A stretch of 64,000 nucleotides of DNA from Flavisolibacter nicotianae (GCF_003628535.1 NZ_RBCI01000004.1:124001-188000); one strand, 5' to 3'. Counted from the first letter of the stretch, positions 17,323 through 27,419 are shown. Numbers and translations are program-made. The notes: generated by a model not told the origin, from the sequence alone.

Positions 17323-17879
17323 AGGGTTTGAGCCTTAGTGTATAATGTACATGACGGAAACGTATCGTGAACCGTTGACGAACACTTTCAGCGTCGCGAA
17401 GGTAATGCCGGGAAAAAGAATTCCGAAGGGAAGTTTTCAAAATTAAAATCCCTCCGTTTTTGCGAACAGAAGGATTTTTTGCAAAACAGGAATGGAGTGC
17501 AAGAAGGTGCGTAGGCAGGGTGATGTTTTTCGCAGGAACAGATTGAAAACGATGCTGGATAGAGACGGTTTTTCGACAGAAGCCTTAAAAGGCGAAGTTG
17601 ATTGATAAGGTATTTCACCGCTGGTTTTTCGTAGGATCTGGAAAAAAATTACTGGACGGTTGGATATTGGATCGGTGATGTTTCAAAGATATTGGATCGT
17701 TCTTCTATCAATCAACTTCTGCAACAAAAGTAGTCCGCATTGTTGCTGCTGACAATGGCGGTTTTGCCCGTTCTTTTTTCTATGGTAAATACGCAACGGA
17801 TGGGAACAGCGCTACAAACCACTTCGGCGTTTACGCATCAACCATTCGTAATTCTACGCAACAGGACTGCAGCCATGTA
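17323..17879. other. Long non-coding stretch upstream of pfkA
   Basis: About 560 bases without a convincing gene. A 76-codon minus-strand frame at 17388-17618 is Cys/Ser/Phe-rich and unlike any protein I know. A hairpin with imperfect 12-bp arms (AAAATCC...GGATTTT) lies at 17445-17478. Two near-copies of a GATATTGGATCG word lie at 17663-17674 and 17688-17699. It may hold a long pfkA leader, a small RNA, or decayed sequence; I see nothing decisive. Confidence 0.35.
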
Positions 17880-17914
17880 AGAAAAACAGGAGTTCCGTAA
17901 ATCGGAACTCCTGT
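17880..17914 (-). terminator. Terminator after the cystathionine beta-synthase gene
   Basis: A perfect 12-bp stem (ACAGGAGTTCCG / CGGAACTCCTGT) with a 5-base loop, followed on the minus strand by TTTTTC. It lies about 60 bases past the stop of the minus-strand gene at 17976. Confidence 0.85.
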
Positions 17915-17975
17915 TGTATTGGCTTTTTGAATGACCGTTTTGGTAGCGGTTGCACAATCGGTTACCGAGAAGCTG

Positions 17976-19334
17976 CTATGCCAGCGCCTGGATAATGTCG
18001 TACTTGGTCACAATATGATAGTTGCCGCTATCGTCTTTTGCCAGCACGGCACCGTTTTCCTTGTTGATCAAGGTGCTCAGTTTTTCCACCGGTGTATCGA
18101 ATGCCACGATGGGAAAATTCTTTTCCATGATCCTATCGATTCGCTCTGTTTTGATATCGGGATTGGTAAAGACTTTTTGAAACAACCCGCCTTCGCTGAT
18201 CGAACCAATCATTTCGCCATCAGCCTTTACAACCGGTATGTGTTCAATATCGTATTTGCGCATCAGGTCAACAGCCTCAGACACCGATTGCGTCGACTCG
18301 ACGGTGATCAACCGCTGGCGACCCCGTGAATTAATGACATCCTTGAAACATTTGACATCAAAGAAACCCCGCTCTGCCATCCATTGATCGTTGTACACTT
18401 TGGCCACATACCGGCTTCCGTGGTCGCAAAGCAACACGACAACCACGTCGTCTTTTTTCAGTTTGTCTTTCAGTTGGAACAATCCCTGTAGCACACTGCC
18501 GGAGCTGTATCCGCAAAACAGGCCTTCTTCTTTGGCCAGTTTGCGGGCCATCACCGCACCATCCTTGTCTGTCACCTGTTCAAAATAGTCGATGACACTC
18601 ATGTCATAGTTCTTAGGTACGAAGTCTTCGCCAAAACCTTCCGAGATATAGGGCCGCACTTCGTTCATATCGATTTCGCCGGTACGGAAGTATTTTGTCA
18701 GCAAGGAGCCGACAACGTCAATCGCCCAGACCTGTATATCCTTGTTTTGTTCTTTCAGGTACTGCGCCGCCCCGGTAACTGTGCCGCCCGTTCCGGCCGT
18801 TGTCACAAAATGCGTTATGCGACCATCGGTCTGCTGCCAGAGTTCCGGACCCGTCGTTTCGTAGTGTGCCAGGCGGTTGGCCAAATTATCGTACTGGTTA
18901 AAGAAAAATGAATTGGGAATTTCGCGGCTAAGGCGGGCTGCAACAGAATAATAACTCCGCGGATCATCGGGCTCCACATTGGTTGGACAAACGATCACCT
19001 CCGCTCCAAGAGCCCGGAGGATGTCCACTTTTGATTGCGACTGTTTATCGGTAGTCGTAAAAATACAACGATAACCTTTCACCACTGCTGCCAGTGCCAG
19101 TCCCATTCCTGTATTACCGGATGTACATTCAATGATGGTACCGCCAGGTTTTAATTTGCCTTCCTGTTCGGCCACTTCTACCATCTTCAGTGCCATGCGG
19201 TCTTTGGTGGAGTTGCCGGGGTTGAAATATTCGACCTTTGCATAAACCTCGCACGGCAGATCTTTGACGATCTTGTTCAGCCGTATCAGCGGTGTGTTGC
19301 CGATTGTCTCGAGGATGTTGTTTTTTACGTCCAT
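17976..19334 (-). CDS. Cystathionine beta-synthase-like PLP enzyme with C-terminal CBS domain pair
   Basis: A fold-type II PLP enzyme that condenses serine (or O-acetylserine) with homocysteine or sulfide. Residues 1-320 are catalytic: NTPLIRLNKI, NPGNSTKDRMALKM with the PLP Lys, CTSGNTGMGLALAA, TTAGTGGTVTGAAQYLK (phosphate loop) and FCGYSSGSVLQG. Residues about 330-452 form two CBS motifs (RGRQRLITVESTQSVSEAVDLM...IPVVKADGEMIGSI and VAFDTPVEKLSTLI...YHIVTKYDIIQAL), as in eukaryotic-type CBS, where they regulate activity. I start at 19334 (MDVKNNILETIGNTP), because the 49 codons upstream are not family-like and overlap hutU. A TACTTTTG element is at 19355-19362. The enzyme suggests reverse trans-sulfuration, which is of interest given the damaged trans-sulfuration gene near 49.3 kb. 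Confidence 0.92.
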   Translation of the reverse strand: MDVKNNILETIGNTPLIRLNKIVKDLPCEVYAKVEYFNPGNSTKDRMALKMVEVAEQEGKLKPGGTIIECTSGNTGMGLALAAVVKGYRCIFTTTDKQSQSKVDILRALGAEVIVCPTNVEPDDPRSYYSVAARLSREIPNSFFFNQYDNLANRLAHYETTGPELWQQTDGRITHFVTTAGTGGTVTGAAQYLKEQNKDIQVWAIDVVGSLLTKYFRTGEIDMNEVRPYISEGFGEDFVPKNYDMSVIDYFEQVTDKDGAVMARKLAKEEGLFCGYSSGSVLQGLFQLKDKLKKDDVVVVLLCDHGSRYVAKVYNDQWMAERGFFDVKCFKDVINSRGRQRLITVESTQSVSEAVDLMRKYDIEHIPVVKADGEMIGSISEGGLFQKVFTNPDIKTERIDRIMEKNFPIVAFDTPVEKLSTLINKENGAVLAKDDSGNYHIVTKYDIIQALA

Positions 19335-19354
19335 TGCAAGCGTTCTTTTTGCGG

Positions 19355-19362
19355 CAAAAGTA
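19355..19362 (-). promoter_or_regulatory. Bacteroidota-type -7 element (TACTTTTG) of the CBS gene
   Basis: The minus-strand octamer TACTTTTG matches TAnnTTTG, 20 bases ahead of the start at 19334; this also supports that start. No good -33 box seen. Confidence 0.45.
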
Positions 19363-19472
19363 AGCGAGTTTGCCGTTAGCCTCCCGACGTTTAACAGCCC
19401 TGATTCGGGCAGGGGGCAAATTTGACCTGCATCATCGGTGAAACGGCTAAATTCGTTTCTCAATTGCCTGCT

Positions 19473-21170
19473 ATGCTCCACACCACATCTGCGGCCTACG
19501 ATGCCGTCAAGTATAAAACACCGACCGGCGCCACGCTGTCCTGCAAGGGCTGGATACAGGAAGCCGCCTTACGTATGCTGCTCAACAACATTGATCCTGC
19601 CGTTGCCGAAAAACCGGATGAACTGATTGTATATGGAGGACGTGGTAAAGCCGCCCGGAACTTCGACGCACTTGACAAAATACTGGCGGCATTGAAAATT
19701 CTCGAAAACGATGAATCACTGTTGATCCAGAGCGGGAAACCGGTGGCAATTTTTAAAACGCATCCCAATGCGCCGCGTATTCTCCTTTCCAATTCGCAAC
19801 TGGTGCCGCAATGGGCCAACTGGCAGCATTTTGACGAGCTCGAGAAAAAAGGCCTGATGATGTATGGCCAAATGACCGCGGGTAGCTGGATCTACATTGG
19901 GTCGCAGGGCATTGTGCAGGGCACGTATGAAACCTATGCTGCGGTAGCAGACAAACATTTTGGCGGCAGCCTGAAAGGAACGCTGAATGTCACGGCCGGA
20001 CTCGGGGGTATGGGCGGTGCACAACCGCTTGCCATTACGATGAACGGCGGCGTGGCGTTGATCGCCGAAGTGGAAGAATGGCGAATTGACAAACGGCTGC
20101 AAACAGCTTACCTCGACGAAAAGCAAACCGACATGGATGCGGCCATCGACAGGGCTTTGCTTGCCAAACAAAAAGGTGAAGCAGTATCCATTGGCGTTCG
20201 GTGCAATGCCGTTCACCTGCTGCAACGACTTGTCGACCGCAACATCGTTCCCGACACGCTGACCGACCAAACCTCGGCGCATGATCCCCTGACCGGTTAC
20301 TGGCCACACCAGATCTCGTATGAGCAAGCCATCGTCCTTCGCGAGGAATCAAAAGAAAAATACCTTGACTATGCGTTCGACTCCATGTATCGCCATGTGG
20401 AGCTCATGCTCGAATTGCAAAAACGCGGCGCAATAACCTTCGACTATGGCAACAATATAAGAGCCCGTGCACAGGAGAGGGGATTGAAACATGCATTTGA
20501 TTTTCCCGGCTTTGTACCGGCTTACATTCGTCCCCTATTTTGTGAAGGAAAGGGCCCATTCCGGTGGACGGCTCTCAGCGGCGACCCTGCCGACATTGCG
20601 GAGACTGATAAAACTGTTGCTGCGCTTTTCCCTGAAAATGCATCCCTGCACCGCTGGCTGAAACTGGCAAAAGAAAAAATTTCTTTCCAGGGACTGCCCG
20701 CACGCATTTGCTGGCTGGGCCAGGGCGAACGGGAAAAAGCCGGCCTTGCTTTTAACGAGTTGGTACGTACAGGACGGGTGAAGGCACCCATCGTGATTGG
20801 CCGCGATCACCTCGATACGGGTTCGGTCGCATCGCCTAACCGCGAAACCGAAGGCATGCTCGATGGAAGCGACGCCGTGGCCGACTGGCCGATCCTGAAC
20901 GCTCTGCTGAATACGGCCGGAGGTGCAAGCTGGGTTAGCCTTCATCACGGCGGCGGCGTGGGCATGGGTTATAGTATCCATGCAGGAATGGTGATCGTGG
21001 CTGACGGTACCGCCGAAGCGGCGAAAAGATTGAGCAGGGTGTTGCGCAATGACCCCGGCCTCGGTGTTGTCCGTCATGCGGATGCCGGATACGAAACTGC
21101 AAAGGAAACAGCGGCCAGGCATGACCTCGTTCTTGAAACGATAATCCAGGAGAGGACCAATCTTATCTAA
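19473..21170 (+). CDS. hutU: Urocanate hydratase
   Basis: Urocanase adds water to urocanate to form 4-imidazolone-5-propanoate, the second step of histidine degradation, using tightly bound NAD+. Signature blocks: [82 protein letters not shown] (NAD-binding), [47 protein letters not shown] and [20 protein letters not shown] prefer the start at 19473 ([10 protein letters not shown]) over 19422; it gives 565 aa, close to the usual length. hutI and hutG lie 3.7 kb further on in the same direction; hutH is not in the window. The gene is divergent from the CBS gene. Confidence 0.96.
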   Translation: MLHTTSAAYDAVKYKTPTGATLSCKGWIQEAALRMLLNNIDPAVAEKPDELIVYGGRGKAARNFDALDKILAALKILENDESLLIQSGKPVAIFKTHPNAPRILLSNSQLVPQWANWQHFDELEKKGLMMYGQMTAGSWIYIGSQGIVQGTYETYAAVADKHFGGSLKGTLNVTAGLGGMGGAQPLAITMNGGVALIAEVEEWRIDKRLQTAYLDEKQTDMDAAIDRALLAKQKGEAVSIGVRCNAVHLLQRLVDRNIVPDTLTDQTSAHDPLTGYWPHQISYEQAIVLREESKEKYLDYAFDSMYRHVELMLELQKRGAITFDYGNNIRARAQERGLKHAFDFPGFVPAYIRPLFCEGKGPFRWTALSGDPADIAETDKTVAALFPENASLHRWLKLAKEKISFQGLPARICWLGQGEREKAGLAFNELVRTGRVKAPIVIGRDHLDTGSVASPNRETEGMLDGSDAVADWPILNALLNTAGGASWVSLHHGGGVGMGYSIHAGMVIVADGTAEAAKRLSRVLRNDPGLGVVRHADAGYETAKETAARHDLVLETIIQERTNLI

Positions 21171-21393
21171 ACAGTCTTATATAAAATAGCGTGAGGTATG
21201 GCGAACGTGGAATCATTCACAAGTGGCTTTCTGTAGTTAGTGCACACATACCGCTCTTTTTCAGGAAGTTTTCTGTTTGCCTTGCAGGTAACCTTATTTC
21301 ATCTTATCATTGTCTGCAAATAAACTCCACAATTCATTAAACTATGAACGAGGCCGGTGGTCTATGGCCTATTCAAACCACTAAACCCACTCT

Positions 21394-22332
21394 ATGAAAA
21401 AGAACGTTCGTCTATTGTCTATCGCCACATTGGCGCTTCTAACCGCATTTTCTTCGTGTAAAAAAGAAACCCAGGCCAGCAGCGATGACCAGGCCAGCAC
21501 TGAAATGCAAACTCATTCCGATGACTACAATGATGTTTCGTCGAATGTGGATGAAGCCGACAACGAAGCGGTTGCTGCGATTGAAACATCGGCCTTTCTA
21601 AGCGGTAAAACAGCCGGTACAACGGGAATGGCCGGCGCCTGCGGTACCACCATTGTTGCCGATACCGTTTCTGTTCCGCGAACCGTTACCGTGACATTCA
21701 ATGGCAACAATTGCGCAGGAACATTTTACCGGACCGGTTCAATTAAAATTTCAATTCCGGAAGGACTTCGCTGGCGCAATGCGGGTGCCGCCATTTCCAT
21801 CAGTTTTCAAAGCCTGAAGCTGAAACGAATCAGCGACAACAAAACGATCACCATCAACGGTACACAAACCGTCACGAATGTGAGCGGCGGATTGCTGATC
21901 AACCTGCCCACCCTGCAAAGTATCGTACACACGATCACCAGCGACAACATGTCCATCTCCTTTGACGACAATACACAACGCACCTGGCATATTGCACGCA
22001 AGCGAACCTTTACCTTTAATAATGGTGTTGTTTTACGGATCAGCGGAACCGGTACAGTGGGAAGCGCTACCAACCTGGCCGAATGGGGCACCAACCGCCT
22101 CGGTCACACTTTTACCACTGCCATCCAGGAGCCGGTTACCTTCCGGCAGGATTGCAACGGCAGGCTGACCTCCGGGCAAATTAAACACGAAGGGTTTGGA
22201 ACCTCCACCGTCACCTTCGGCCTCAATGCGAATGGGGAGCCGACCTCTTGCCCTGCGAGTGGAAGTTTTTACCTAAAGCTGGTTTGGACCGGTGCATCCG
22301 GCACGCCACGCACGGTGATCAAACCTTACTAA
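21394..22332 (+). CDS. Uncharacterised lipoprotein
   Basis: A 312-residue protein that I do not recognise by name. The N-terminus MKKNVRLLSIATLALLTAFSSC is a clear lipoprotein signal, followed by KKETQ and an acidic, Ser/Asp-rich tether (about residues 26-75). The rest is rich in Thr, Ser, Gly and Val, alternating in a way that suggests a beta-sandwich, with paired Cys residues (GACGT, NNCAG, RQDCNG, TSCPAS) that could form disulfides. Lipoproteins of this composition are common in Chitinophagaceae. It is separated from hutU by 223 bases and closed by its own terminator, so it does not look like part of the hut pathway even though it lies within the cluster. Confidence 0.75.
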   Translation: MKKNVRLLSIATLALLTAFSSCKKETQASSDDQASTEMQTHSDDYNDVSSNVDEADNEAVAAIETSAFLSGKTAGTTGMAGACGTTIVADTVSVPRTVTVTFNGNNCAGTFYRTGSIKISIPEGLRWRNAGAAISISFQSLKLKRISDNKTITINGTQTVTNVSGGLLINLPTLQSIVHTITSDNMSISFDDNTQRTWHIARKRTFTFNNGVVLRISGTGTVGSATNLAEWGTNRLGHTFTTAIQEPVTFRQDCNGRLTSGQIKHEGFGTSTVTFGLNANGEPTSCPASGSFYLKLVWTGASGTPRTVIKPY

Positions 22333-22350
22333 GATTATATTTCAATTAGA

Positions 22351-22379
22351 AAACCGCAGGCAAATCCTGCGGTTTTTTT
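22351..22379 (+). terminator. Rho-independent terminator
   Basis: A perfect 10-bp stem (AAACCGCAGG / CCTGCGGTTT) with a 5-base loop and T run, 18 bases after the lipoprotein stop. Confidence 0.9.
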
Positions 22380-22572
22380 ATGAAAAATTGAAAAACGGGC
22401 GCCGATGCGGTAACAAAATTCATTTCAGTCACCTTTTACGAGCCTGTTTCGGTCAATGACCTGCAAAACGCTTCTTTATTGCTTTTTGAAAACAAGTTCC
22501 TCACCGACCGCCAGAGGAAAACCGTCCACGCTGGTCTAATTTTTGGACAAAAAAGGCAAACGATTTCCATTC

Positions 22573-24801
22573 ATGAGCAGACTACTGGTCATATCGAACC
22601 GTTTGCCGTTTTCCATTGACAATACGGGAGATGAAGCCGTTGTGCGTCAAAGCTCCGGCGGCCTGGTCTCGGCCATCAAAAGTTATTTTGAAAAGGCCGA
22701 TGTTCAGGATGAAGGGTTTTCAGAAAAACTCTGGATCGGATGCATGGATGGTACCGAAGAAGAATGGAATACGGTTGTGCAGCGAAGTCAAATGCCCCAT
22801 GAATTTACCGTGGAACCGCTTTTTCCCGACAAAAAGGTTTATGATGATTATTACAATGGCTTTTCCAATTCAACGATCTGGCCGCTTTTCCATTATTTCC
22901 CTTCCCTTGTCCAGTTCCGGAAAGAACATTTTGATTCCTACCGCAGCATCAATCAGCTATTCGCTGAACGGATCATTGAAATATACCGTCCCGGCGATGT
23001 CATTTGGGTGCACGATTACCAGTTAATGCTGCTGCCGCAGCTTTTACGGGAGAAACTCCCCGATGCAAGCATTGGCTTTTTCCTGCACATTCCGTTTCCG
23101 TCGTATGAATTGTTTCGCCTGATTCCCACCAAATGGAAACGGGCAATTTTGAACGGTCTTTTGGGTGCCGACCTTGTGGGTTTCCACACGCATGATTATG
23201 TGCAGCATTTCATCCAGTCGTGCAAAATGATCTTGCGGGTGGAAAACCAGTTCACGAATATTTTATACAAAGGCCAGTTGATCAAGTGTGAGCTTTTCCC
23301 CATCGGGATCGATTATGCCAAATTCCGTAATGCCATCACCGATGACCTGACCGTTGCCGTTGCAACCAAACTGGAAGACCGGTTTTACAACCAAAAAATC
23401 CTTTTTTCCGTTGACAGGCTTGACTATACCAAGGGTCTGGAATACCGCCTCGACGGCTACGAGGAATTTTTGAATAAATATCCCTTCTGGAGGGAAAAGG
23501 TAGTTTTTATCCTCAATGTCGTTCCATCCAGGGATTTGATCCCGGCTTATATCGAACGGAAAAAAATGATCGAGGAAAAGGTCAGCACCATCAACGGCAA
23601 ATTATCAAGCCTCCATTGGCAGCCAGTGATTTACCGGTACAACCATTTGCAGTTTGATGAACTTTGCGCACTTTACCAGGTAGCCGATGCAGCGCTCATT
23701 ACGCCGCTTCGCGACGGCATGAACCTCGTCGCCAAAGAGTATGTGGCCAGTTGCATCGATAAAGGCGTGTTGATTTTAAGTGAACTGACCGGTGCGGCCA
23801 ACGAACTGAGTGAAGCCTTGCTTGTCAACCCGACCGACACCGAAGAAGTGGCCGATGCCATCGACACGGCCCTGACCATGCACCTGATCGAGCAGCGATC
23901 CCGTCTTTCAAACATGCAGCGCCGGATTGCAGAATATGATGTACAAAAATGGATCAATGATTTTTTAACCAACCTGCAGGATATCAAGGCCCAGCAGGCA
24001 GCCATGAAAGCACACGTGATAAAAGAAGAAAACATCCGCAAAATCCACGAAGATTTCTTACAGGCAAAAAAGCGTTGTATCCTGCTGGACTACGACGGAA
24101 CACTTTCGCCGATACAAAAACTGCCGGCGATGGCAACGCCTACGAACGACCTGCTGAATATGCTTCATGACCTGACAGACGACAGCCGGAACGAAGTGGT
24201 TGTGATCAGCGGAAGGGATGCGGAAACATTGGAGAAATGGCTGGGACACCTGCCGGTAATTCTTGTAGCGGAGCACGGTGCTGCCGTGCGGCTGAAAGGC
24301 GAAGACTGGAAAGAGCAGGCCACCATGTCGGCGGAATGGAAGGAGAGGATCCGACCCCTGATGGATTTATTTGTCAAGCGCTGCGCAGGCTCGTTTATCG
24401 AAGAGAAGAAAAGCACACTGGCCTGGCATTACCGGAACACCCATGCGGAACTTGGATTTAGCCGGTCGAGGGAGCTGCGTAACAGCCTGCTGCAGTTGAC
24501 AGCCAATACACCGCTCCAGATCATTGACGGAAACAAGGTGCTGGAGGTTCGCATGATCGGCGTGGACAAAGGCGCTACCGCAATGAATATTTACAAATTG
24601 CTTCAGCCCGATTTTATCCTTTGCATCGGCGACGACACAACCGATGAAGACATGTTCCGTGCACTGAACGATAAAGGATATACCATCAAGGTGGGGAAAA
24701 GCAATACGGCCGCCGAATTTACCATTCTTTCGCAATCGGATGTCTTTCCCTTCCTGCGGAAAATTGCAGAGAATTCTGCTACAGGCGTTACAGCCCGGTA
24801 A
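22573..24801 (+). CDS. Bifunctional trehalose-6-phosphate synthase/phosphatase (OtsA-OtsB fusion)
   Basis: One polypeptide of 742 aa carrying both steps of trehalose synthesis from UDP-glucose and glucose 6-phosphate. Residues 1 to about 465 are a GT20 synthase: LLVISNRLPFSI, VWVHDYQLMLLPQLLRE, HIPFPSYELFR, VDRLDYTKGLEYRL and PLRDGMNLVAKEYVA. Residues about 500-742 are a HAD-type phosphatase: LLDYDGTLSPI with the nucleophile Asp, VISGRDAETLEKWL, and the metal-binding end IGDDTTDEDMFRAL. Fused enzymes of this kind are common in Bacteroidota. I start at 22573 (MSRLLVISNR), the usual beginning of the domain. Trehalose is an osmo- and desiccation protectant. The gene lies between hutU and hutI without an evident functional link. 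Confidence 0.95.
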   Translation: MSRLLVISNRLPFSIDNTGDEAVVRQSSGGLVSAIKSYFEKADVQDEGFSEKLWIGCMDGTEEEWNTVVQRSQMPHEFTVEPLFPDKKVYDDYYNGFSNSTIWPLFHYFPSLVQFRKEHFDSYRSINQLFAERIIEIYRPGDVIWVHDYQLMLLPQLLREKLPDASIGFFLHIPFPSYELFRLIPTKWKRAILNGLLGADLVGFHTHDYVQHFIQSCKMILRVENQFTNILYKGQLIKCELFPIGIDYAKFRNAITDDLTVAVATKLEDRFYNQKILFSVDRLDYTKGLEYRLDGYEEFLNKYPFWREKVVFILNVVPSRDLIPAYIERKKMIEEKVSTINGKLSSLHWQPVIYRYNHLQFDELCALYQVADAALITPLRDGMNLVAKEYVASCIDKGVLILSELTGAANELSEALLVNPTDTEEVADAIDTALTMHLIEQRSRLSNMQRRIAEYDVQKWINDFLTNLQDIKAQQAAMKAHVIKEENIRKIHEDFLQAKKRCILLDYDGTLSPIQKLPAMATPTNDLLNMLHDLTDDSRNEVVVISGRDAETLEKWLGHLPVILVAEHGAAVRLKGEDWKEQATMSAEWKERIRPLMDLFVKRCAGSFIEEKKSTLAWHYRNTHAELGFSRSRELRNSLLQLTANTPLQIIDGNKVLEVRMIGVDKGATAMNIYKLLQPDFILCIGDDTTDEDMFRALNDKGYTIKVGKSNTAAEFTILSQSDVFPFLRKIAENSATGVTAR

Positions 24802-24901
24802 CGAAATACAGGCAGGCAGTTCGTGTAGCCAGCGAATGGAATTTGCGAAATGTTGTTAGTTTCGCCAGCGCTGCAAATTTCATTACCGCGGTTTCTCTAC
24901 C

Positions 24902-26143
24902 ATGGCTATTCTATTCACCAACATTAAACAACTTGTCGGCGTACGTGATTCCTGGCAACCGCTGCGTGGAAACCAGTTGGCGTATTTGCCGGTCATTGAC
25001 AATGCCTACCTCGTTGTTGAAGGCGACTGCATCGCCGGTTACGGGCAAATGAATGAAATACCCCATGCCATAAACGATTTTCAGGAACACTATAATTGCG
25101 AAGGTCAACTGGTTCTGCCTTGCTGGTGCGACAGTCATACCCACCTTGTGTTTGCCGGTAGCCGGGAACAGGAGTTTGTGGACAAGATTAAAGGGATGAG
25201 TTACGCCGATATTGCCGCGAAAGGCGGCGGAATCCTGAATTCGGCTAAAAAGCTGGCCGACACCTCCGAGGACGATCTGTTTACGGCCGCTTTTGCCCGT
25301 TTAAAAGAAGTCATTGCCCTTGGCACAGGCGCCATTGAAATTAAAAGCGGTTACGGCCTGACGGTAGAGGGCGAACTGAAGATGCTGCGTGTGCTCAAGC
25401 GCTTGAAAGAAAAAGCAAACATTCCGGTCAAAGCAACTTTTTTAGGCGCCCATGCCATTCCGGCATCATACAGGGAAAACCGGGACGAATACATCCGCTT
25501 GCTCATCGAGGAAATGCTTCCGGCGATAGCGGCCGAAAAACTGGCGGACTATATCGACGTATTTTGCGAGGACGGATTTTTTTCGCCGGCCGAAATGGAA
25601 AAGATCTGCCGTGCAGGCAAAGCCTACGGTTTAAAGCCCAAATTGCACGTCAACCAGTTGAACAGTATTGGCGGTATCGAGGCCGGCCTGCGAAGCAGCG
25701 CACTGTCATTGGATCATCTCGAAACCCTGACGGAAGAAGAAATCCAACTGCTGTCTGCCTCGCCGGAAACCGTTTGCACGCTCTTGCCGTCGGCCGCGTT
25801 CTTTTTGCGCATGAACTACCAGCCGGCCCGCAAATTAATCGACGCCGGTTGCACGGTGGCCCTAGCCAGCGACTACAATCCCGGATCATCGCCTTCGGGT
25901 AACATGAATTTTGTCGTTTCGTTGAGCTGCACGCAAATGCGCATGCTGCCGGAAGAAGCCATCAACGCGGCGACACTCAACGGGGCCTATGCCATGGAAC
26001 TCGGAGACCGGGTCGGGAGCATTTCCGTTGGCAAAAAAGCAAACCTGATCCTTACAAAACCGGTGCCCTCGCTTGCCTACCTTCCTTACGCTTTCGGCAG
26101 CAACCTGGTTGACAAAGTACTGGTGAATGGGGAATGGACTTAG
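24902..26143 (+). CDS. hutI: Imidazolonepropionase
   Basis: HutI hydrolyses 4-imidazolone-5-propanoate to N-formimidoyl-glutamate, the third step of histidine degradation. It is a metal-dependent amidohydrolase: DSHTHLVFAGSREQEF supplies the HxH ligands, KSGYGL and FLGAHAIP the next, LHVNQLNSIGG the middle His, SLDHLET another, and LASDYNPGSSPSGNMNFV the terminal Asp. Length 413 aa matches the family. The start at 24902 (MAILFTNIKQL) has a near-consensus promoter-like TTAGTTTCG about 38 bases before it. hutG follows after 96 bases in the same direction, so the two are probably cotranscribed. Confidence 0.96.
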   Translation: MAILFTNIKQLVGVRDSWQPLRGNQLAYLPVIDNAYLVVEGDCIAGYGQMNEIPHAINDFQEHYNCEGQLVLPCWCDSHTHLVFAGSREQEFVDKIKGMSYADIAAKGGGILNSAKKLADTSEDDLFTAAFARLKEVIALGTGAIEIKSGYGLTVEGELKMLRVLKRLKEKANIPVKATFLGAHAIPASYRENRDEYIRLLIEEMLPAIAAEKLADYIDVFCEDGFFSPAEMEKICRAGKAYGLKPKLHVNQLNSIGGIEAGLRSSALSLDHLETLTEEEIQLLSASPETVCTLLPSAAFFLRMNYQPARKLIDAGCTVALASDYNPGSSPSGNMNFVVSLSCTQMRMLPEEAINAATLNGAYAMELGDRVGSISVGKKANLILTKPVPSLAYLPYAFGSNLVDKVLVNGEWT

Positions 26144-26239
26144 GGCACAAAAAGGTTGTGCAATTCGTCTATACAACGGAAAAAATGCAGTAATTCGCGT
26201 ACCGGATTCGTGTGGTCCGTGGCTAAATTACCTAGAAGG

Positions 26240-27295
26240 ATGACTCTTACCCATTTCAAACGGTATACGAAAAGTGATGTTCTTTCACGTACCCAGGTCC
26301 GTCGTTTTGAAACGAAAATAGGAGAGCAGGTAACCGTTTTGCAGGAAGGCGATATTGTGCAGGCAGTGAAGAACCTCCAGGCGCAATACGTTGTGCTGGG
26401 CATACCCGAAGACATTGGGGTACAGGCCAATCACGGCGAGGCAGGCACCAGTACGGCATGGGCATCATTTCTGCAGGCCTTTCTCAACTGCCAGAGCAAT
26501 GATTTTTTACGCGGTGAAGACATTGCCGTCATCGGGCATTTCGATTTCTCCGAGGTCCAACAGCTCATTGACCAGAATGCATCCAATACCGATGAAAAAA
26601 TTGAAGCCTATCGCCACGCCGTTACCGCGATCGACGAAGAGGTGGAAAGCCTGGTGAAATTGCTGGTTGCGGAAGAAAAAACACCCATTGTTATTGGCGG
26701 GGGCCACAACAACGCATACCCTTTACTCAAAGGCGCTGCCAAAGGGCTGCATGCTGCCCAAATCATTCCTCTTCCGCAGATCAATGCGATCAACCTGGAT
26801 GCCCATACAGATTACCGGCCTTCCGAGGGACGGCACAGCGGCAACGGTTTTCGCTACGCAGAAGAAGACGGTTTTTTGCAGAAATACTGTGCGATCGGTA
26901 TTCATGAAAACTACCTGCCGCAGAATGTTTGGATTGACATTGTCAACAATCCTTTTCTGGATGTGATTACCTATGAAGACATTTTCATTCATGAGAAGCG
27001 AAACTTTCGGCAGGCCGTCACGCATGCGATCGAATTCACCAGCGATACCTATTGCGGGGTCGAACTCGATCTCGATTCCATTCAAAACGTATTAAGCAGT
27101 GCAAAGACCCCGGCCGGGCTGCAGTCATTGCATGCAAGGCAGTACATAAACCTGTGTGCGGCCCATACAAAGGCAGCCTATCTCCATATTTGTGAAGGAG
27201 CGACCCGCCTGGCGGATGGTTCGGCAGACGATATCACGGGAAAGCTGATCAGCTATCTCGTAACCGATTTCGTAAAAATGCACGGTGTGGACTAG
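26240..27295 (+). CDS. hutG: Formimidoylglutamase (ureohydrolase/arginase family)
   Basis: A binuclear manganese hydrolase of the arginase family that, next to hutI, most likely splits formimidoyl-glutamate to glutamate and formamide. Metal-binding motifs: VIGGGHNNAYP (His), NLDAHTDYRPSEGRHSGNGF (DxHxD) and GVELDLDSIQN (DxD). I start at 26240, where AGAAGG directly precedes ATG (MTLTHFKRYT); an upstream ATG would add 28 implausible residues. Length 351 aa is within range for the larger Bacteroidota homologues. Agmatinase or arginase activity cannot be excluded from sequence alone, but the hut context argues for formimidoylglutamase. A bidirectional terminator lies about 95 bases downstream. 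Confidence 0.88.
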   Translation: MTLTHFKRYTKSDVLSRTQVRRFETKIGEQVTVLQEGDIVQAVKNLQAQYVVLGIPEDIGVQANHGEAGTSTAWASFLQAFLNCQSNDFLRGEDIAVIGHFDFSEVQQLIDQNASNTDEKIEAYRHAVTAIDEEVESLVKLLVAEEKTPIVIGGGHNNAYPLLKGAAKGLHAAQIIPLPQINAINLDAHTDYRPSEGRHSGNGFRYAEEDGFLQKYCAIGIHENYLPQNVWIDIVNNPFLDVITYEDIFIHEKRNFRQAVTHAIEFTSDTYCGVELDLDSIQNVLSSAKTPAGLQSLHARQYINLCAAHTKAAYLHICEGATRLADGSADDITGKLISYLVTDFVKMHGVD

Positions 27296-27390
27296 GGATG
27301 AATGGTCAATGGTGAATAGTGAATACAGAACCGGCTTACTCACCATTTTTACTTGGATCAGTGAGATGCTTCACAACAATCTGCAATAAC

Positions 27391-27416
27391 AAAAAAGCGC
27401 CTTGCGGCGCTTTTTT
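27391..27416. terminator. Bidirectional terminator between hutG and the SH3 protein gene
   Basis: An 11-bp stem (AAAAAAGCGCC / GGCGCTTTTTT) with a 4-base loop between convergent genes; A and T runs on both sides. Confidence 0.9.
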
Positions 27417-27419
27417 CGA

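Noticed and set aside
17388-17618. A 76-codon minus-strand frame upstream of pfkA
   Set aside because: Composition (Cys/Ser/Phe/Arg-rich, no fold or signal) and overlap with a hairpin argue against a gene; no ribosome site.
17700-17860. A minus-strand stretch that reads VNAEVVCSAVPIRCVFTIEK... without a start codon
   Set aside because: About 41 codons between stops, no ATG; might be a decayed gene but nothing supports it beyond a plausible composition.
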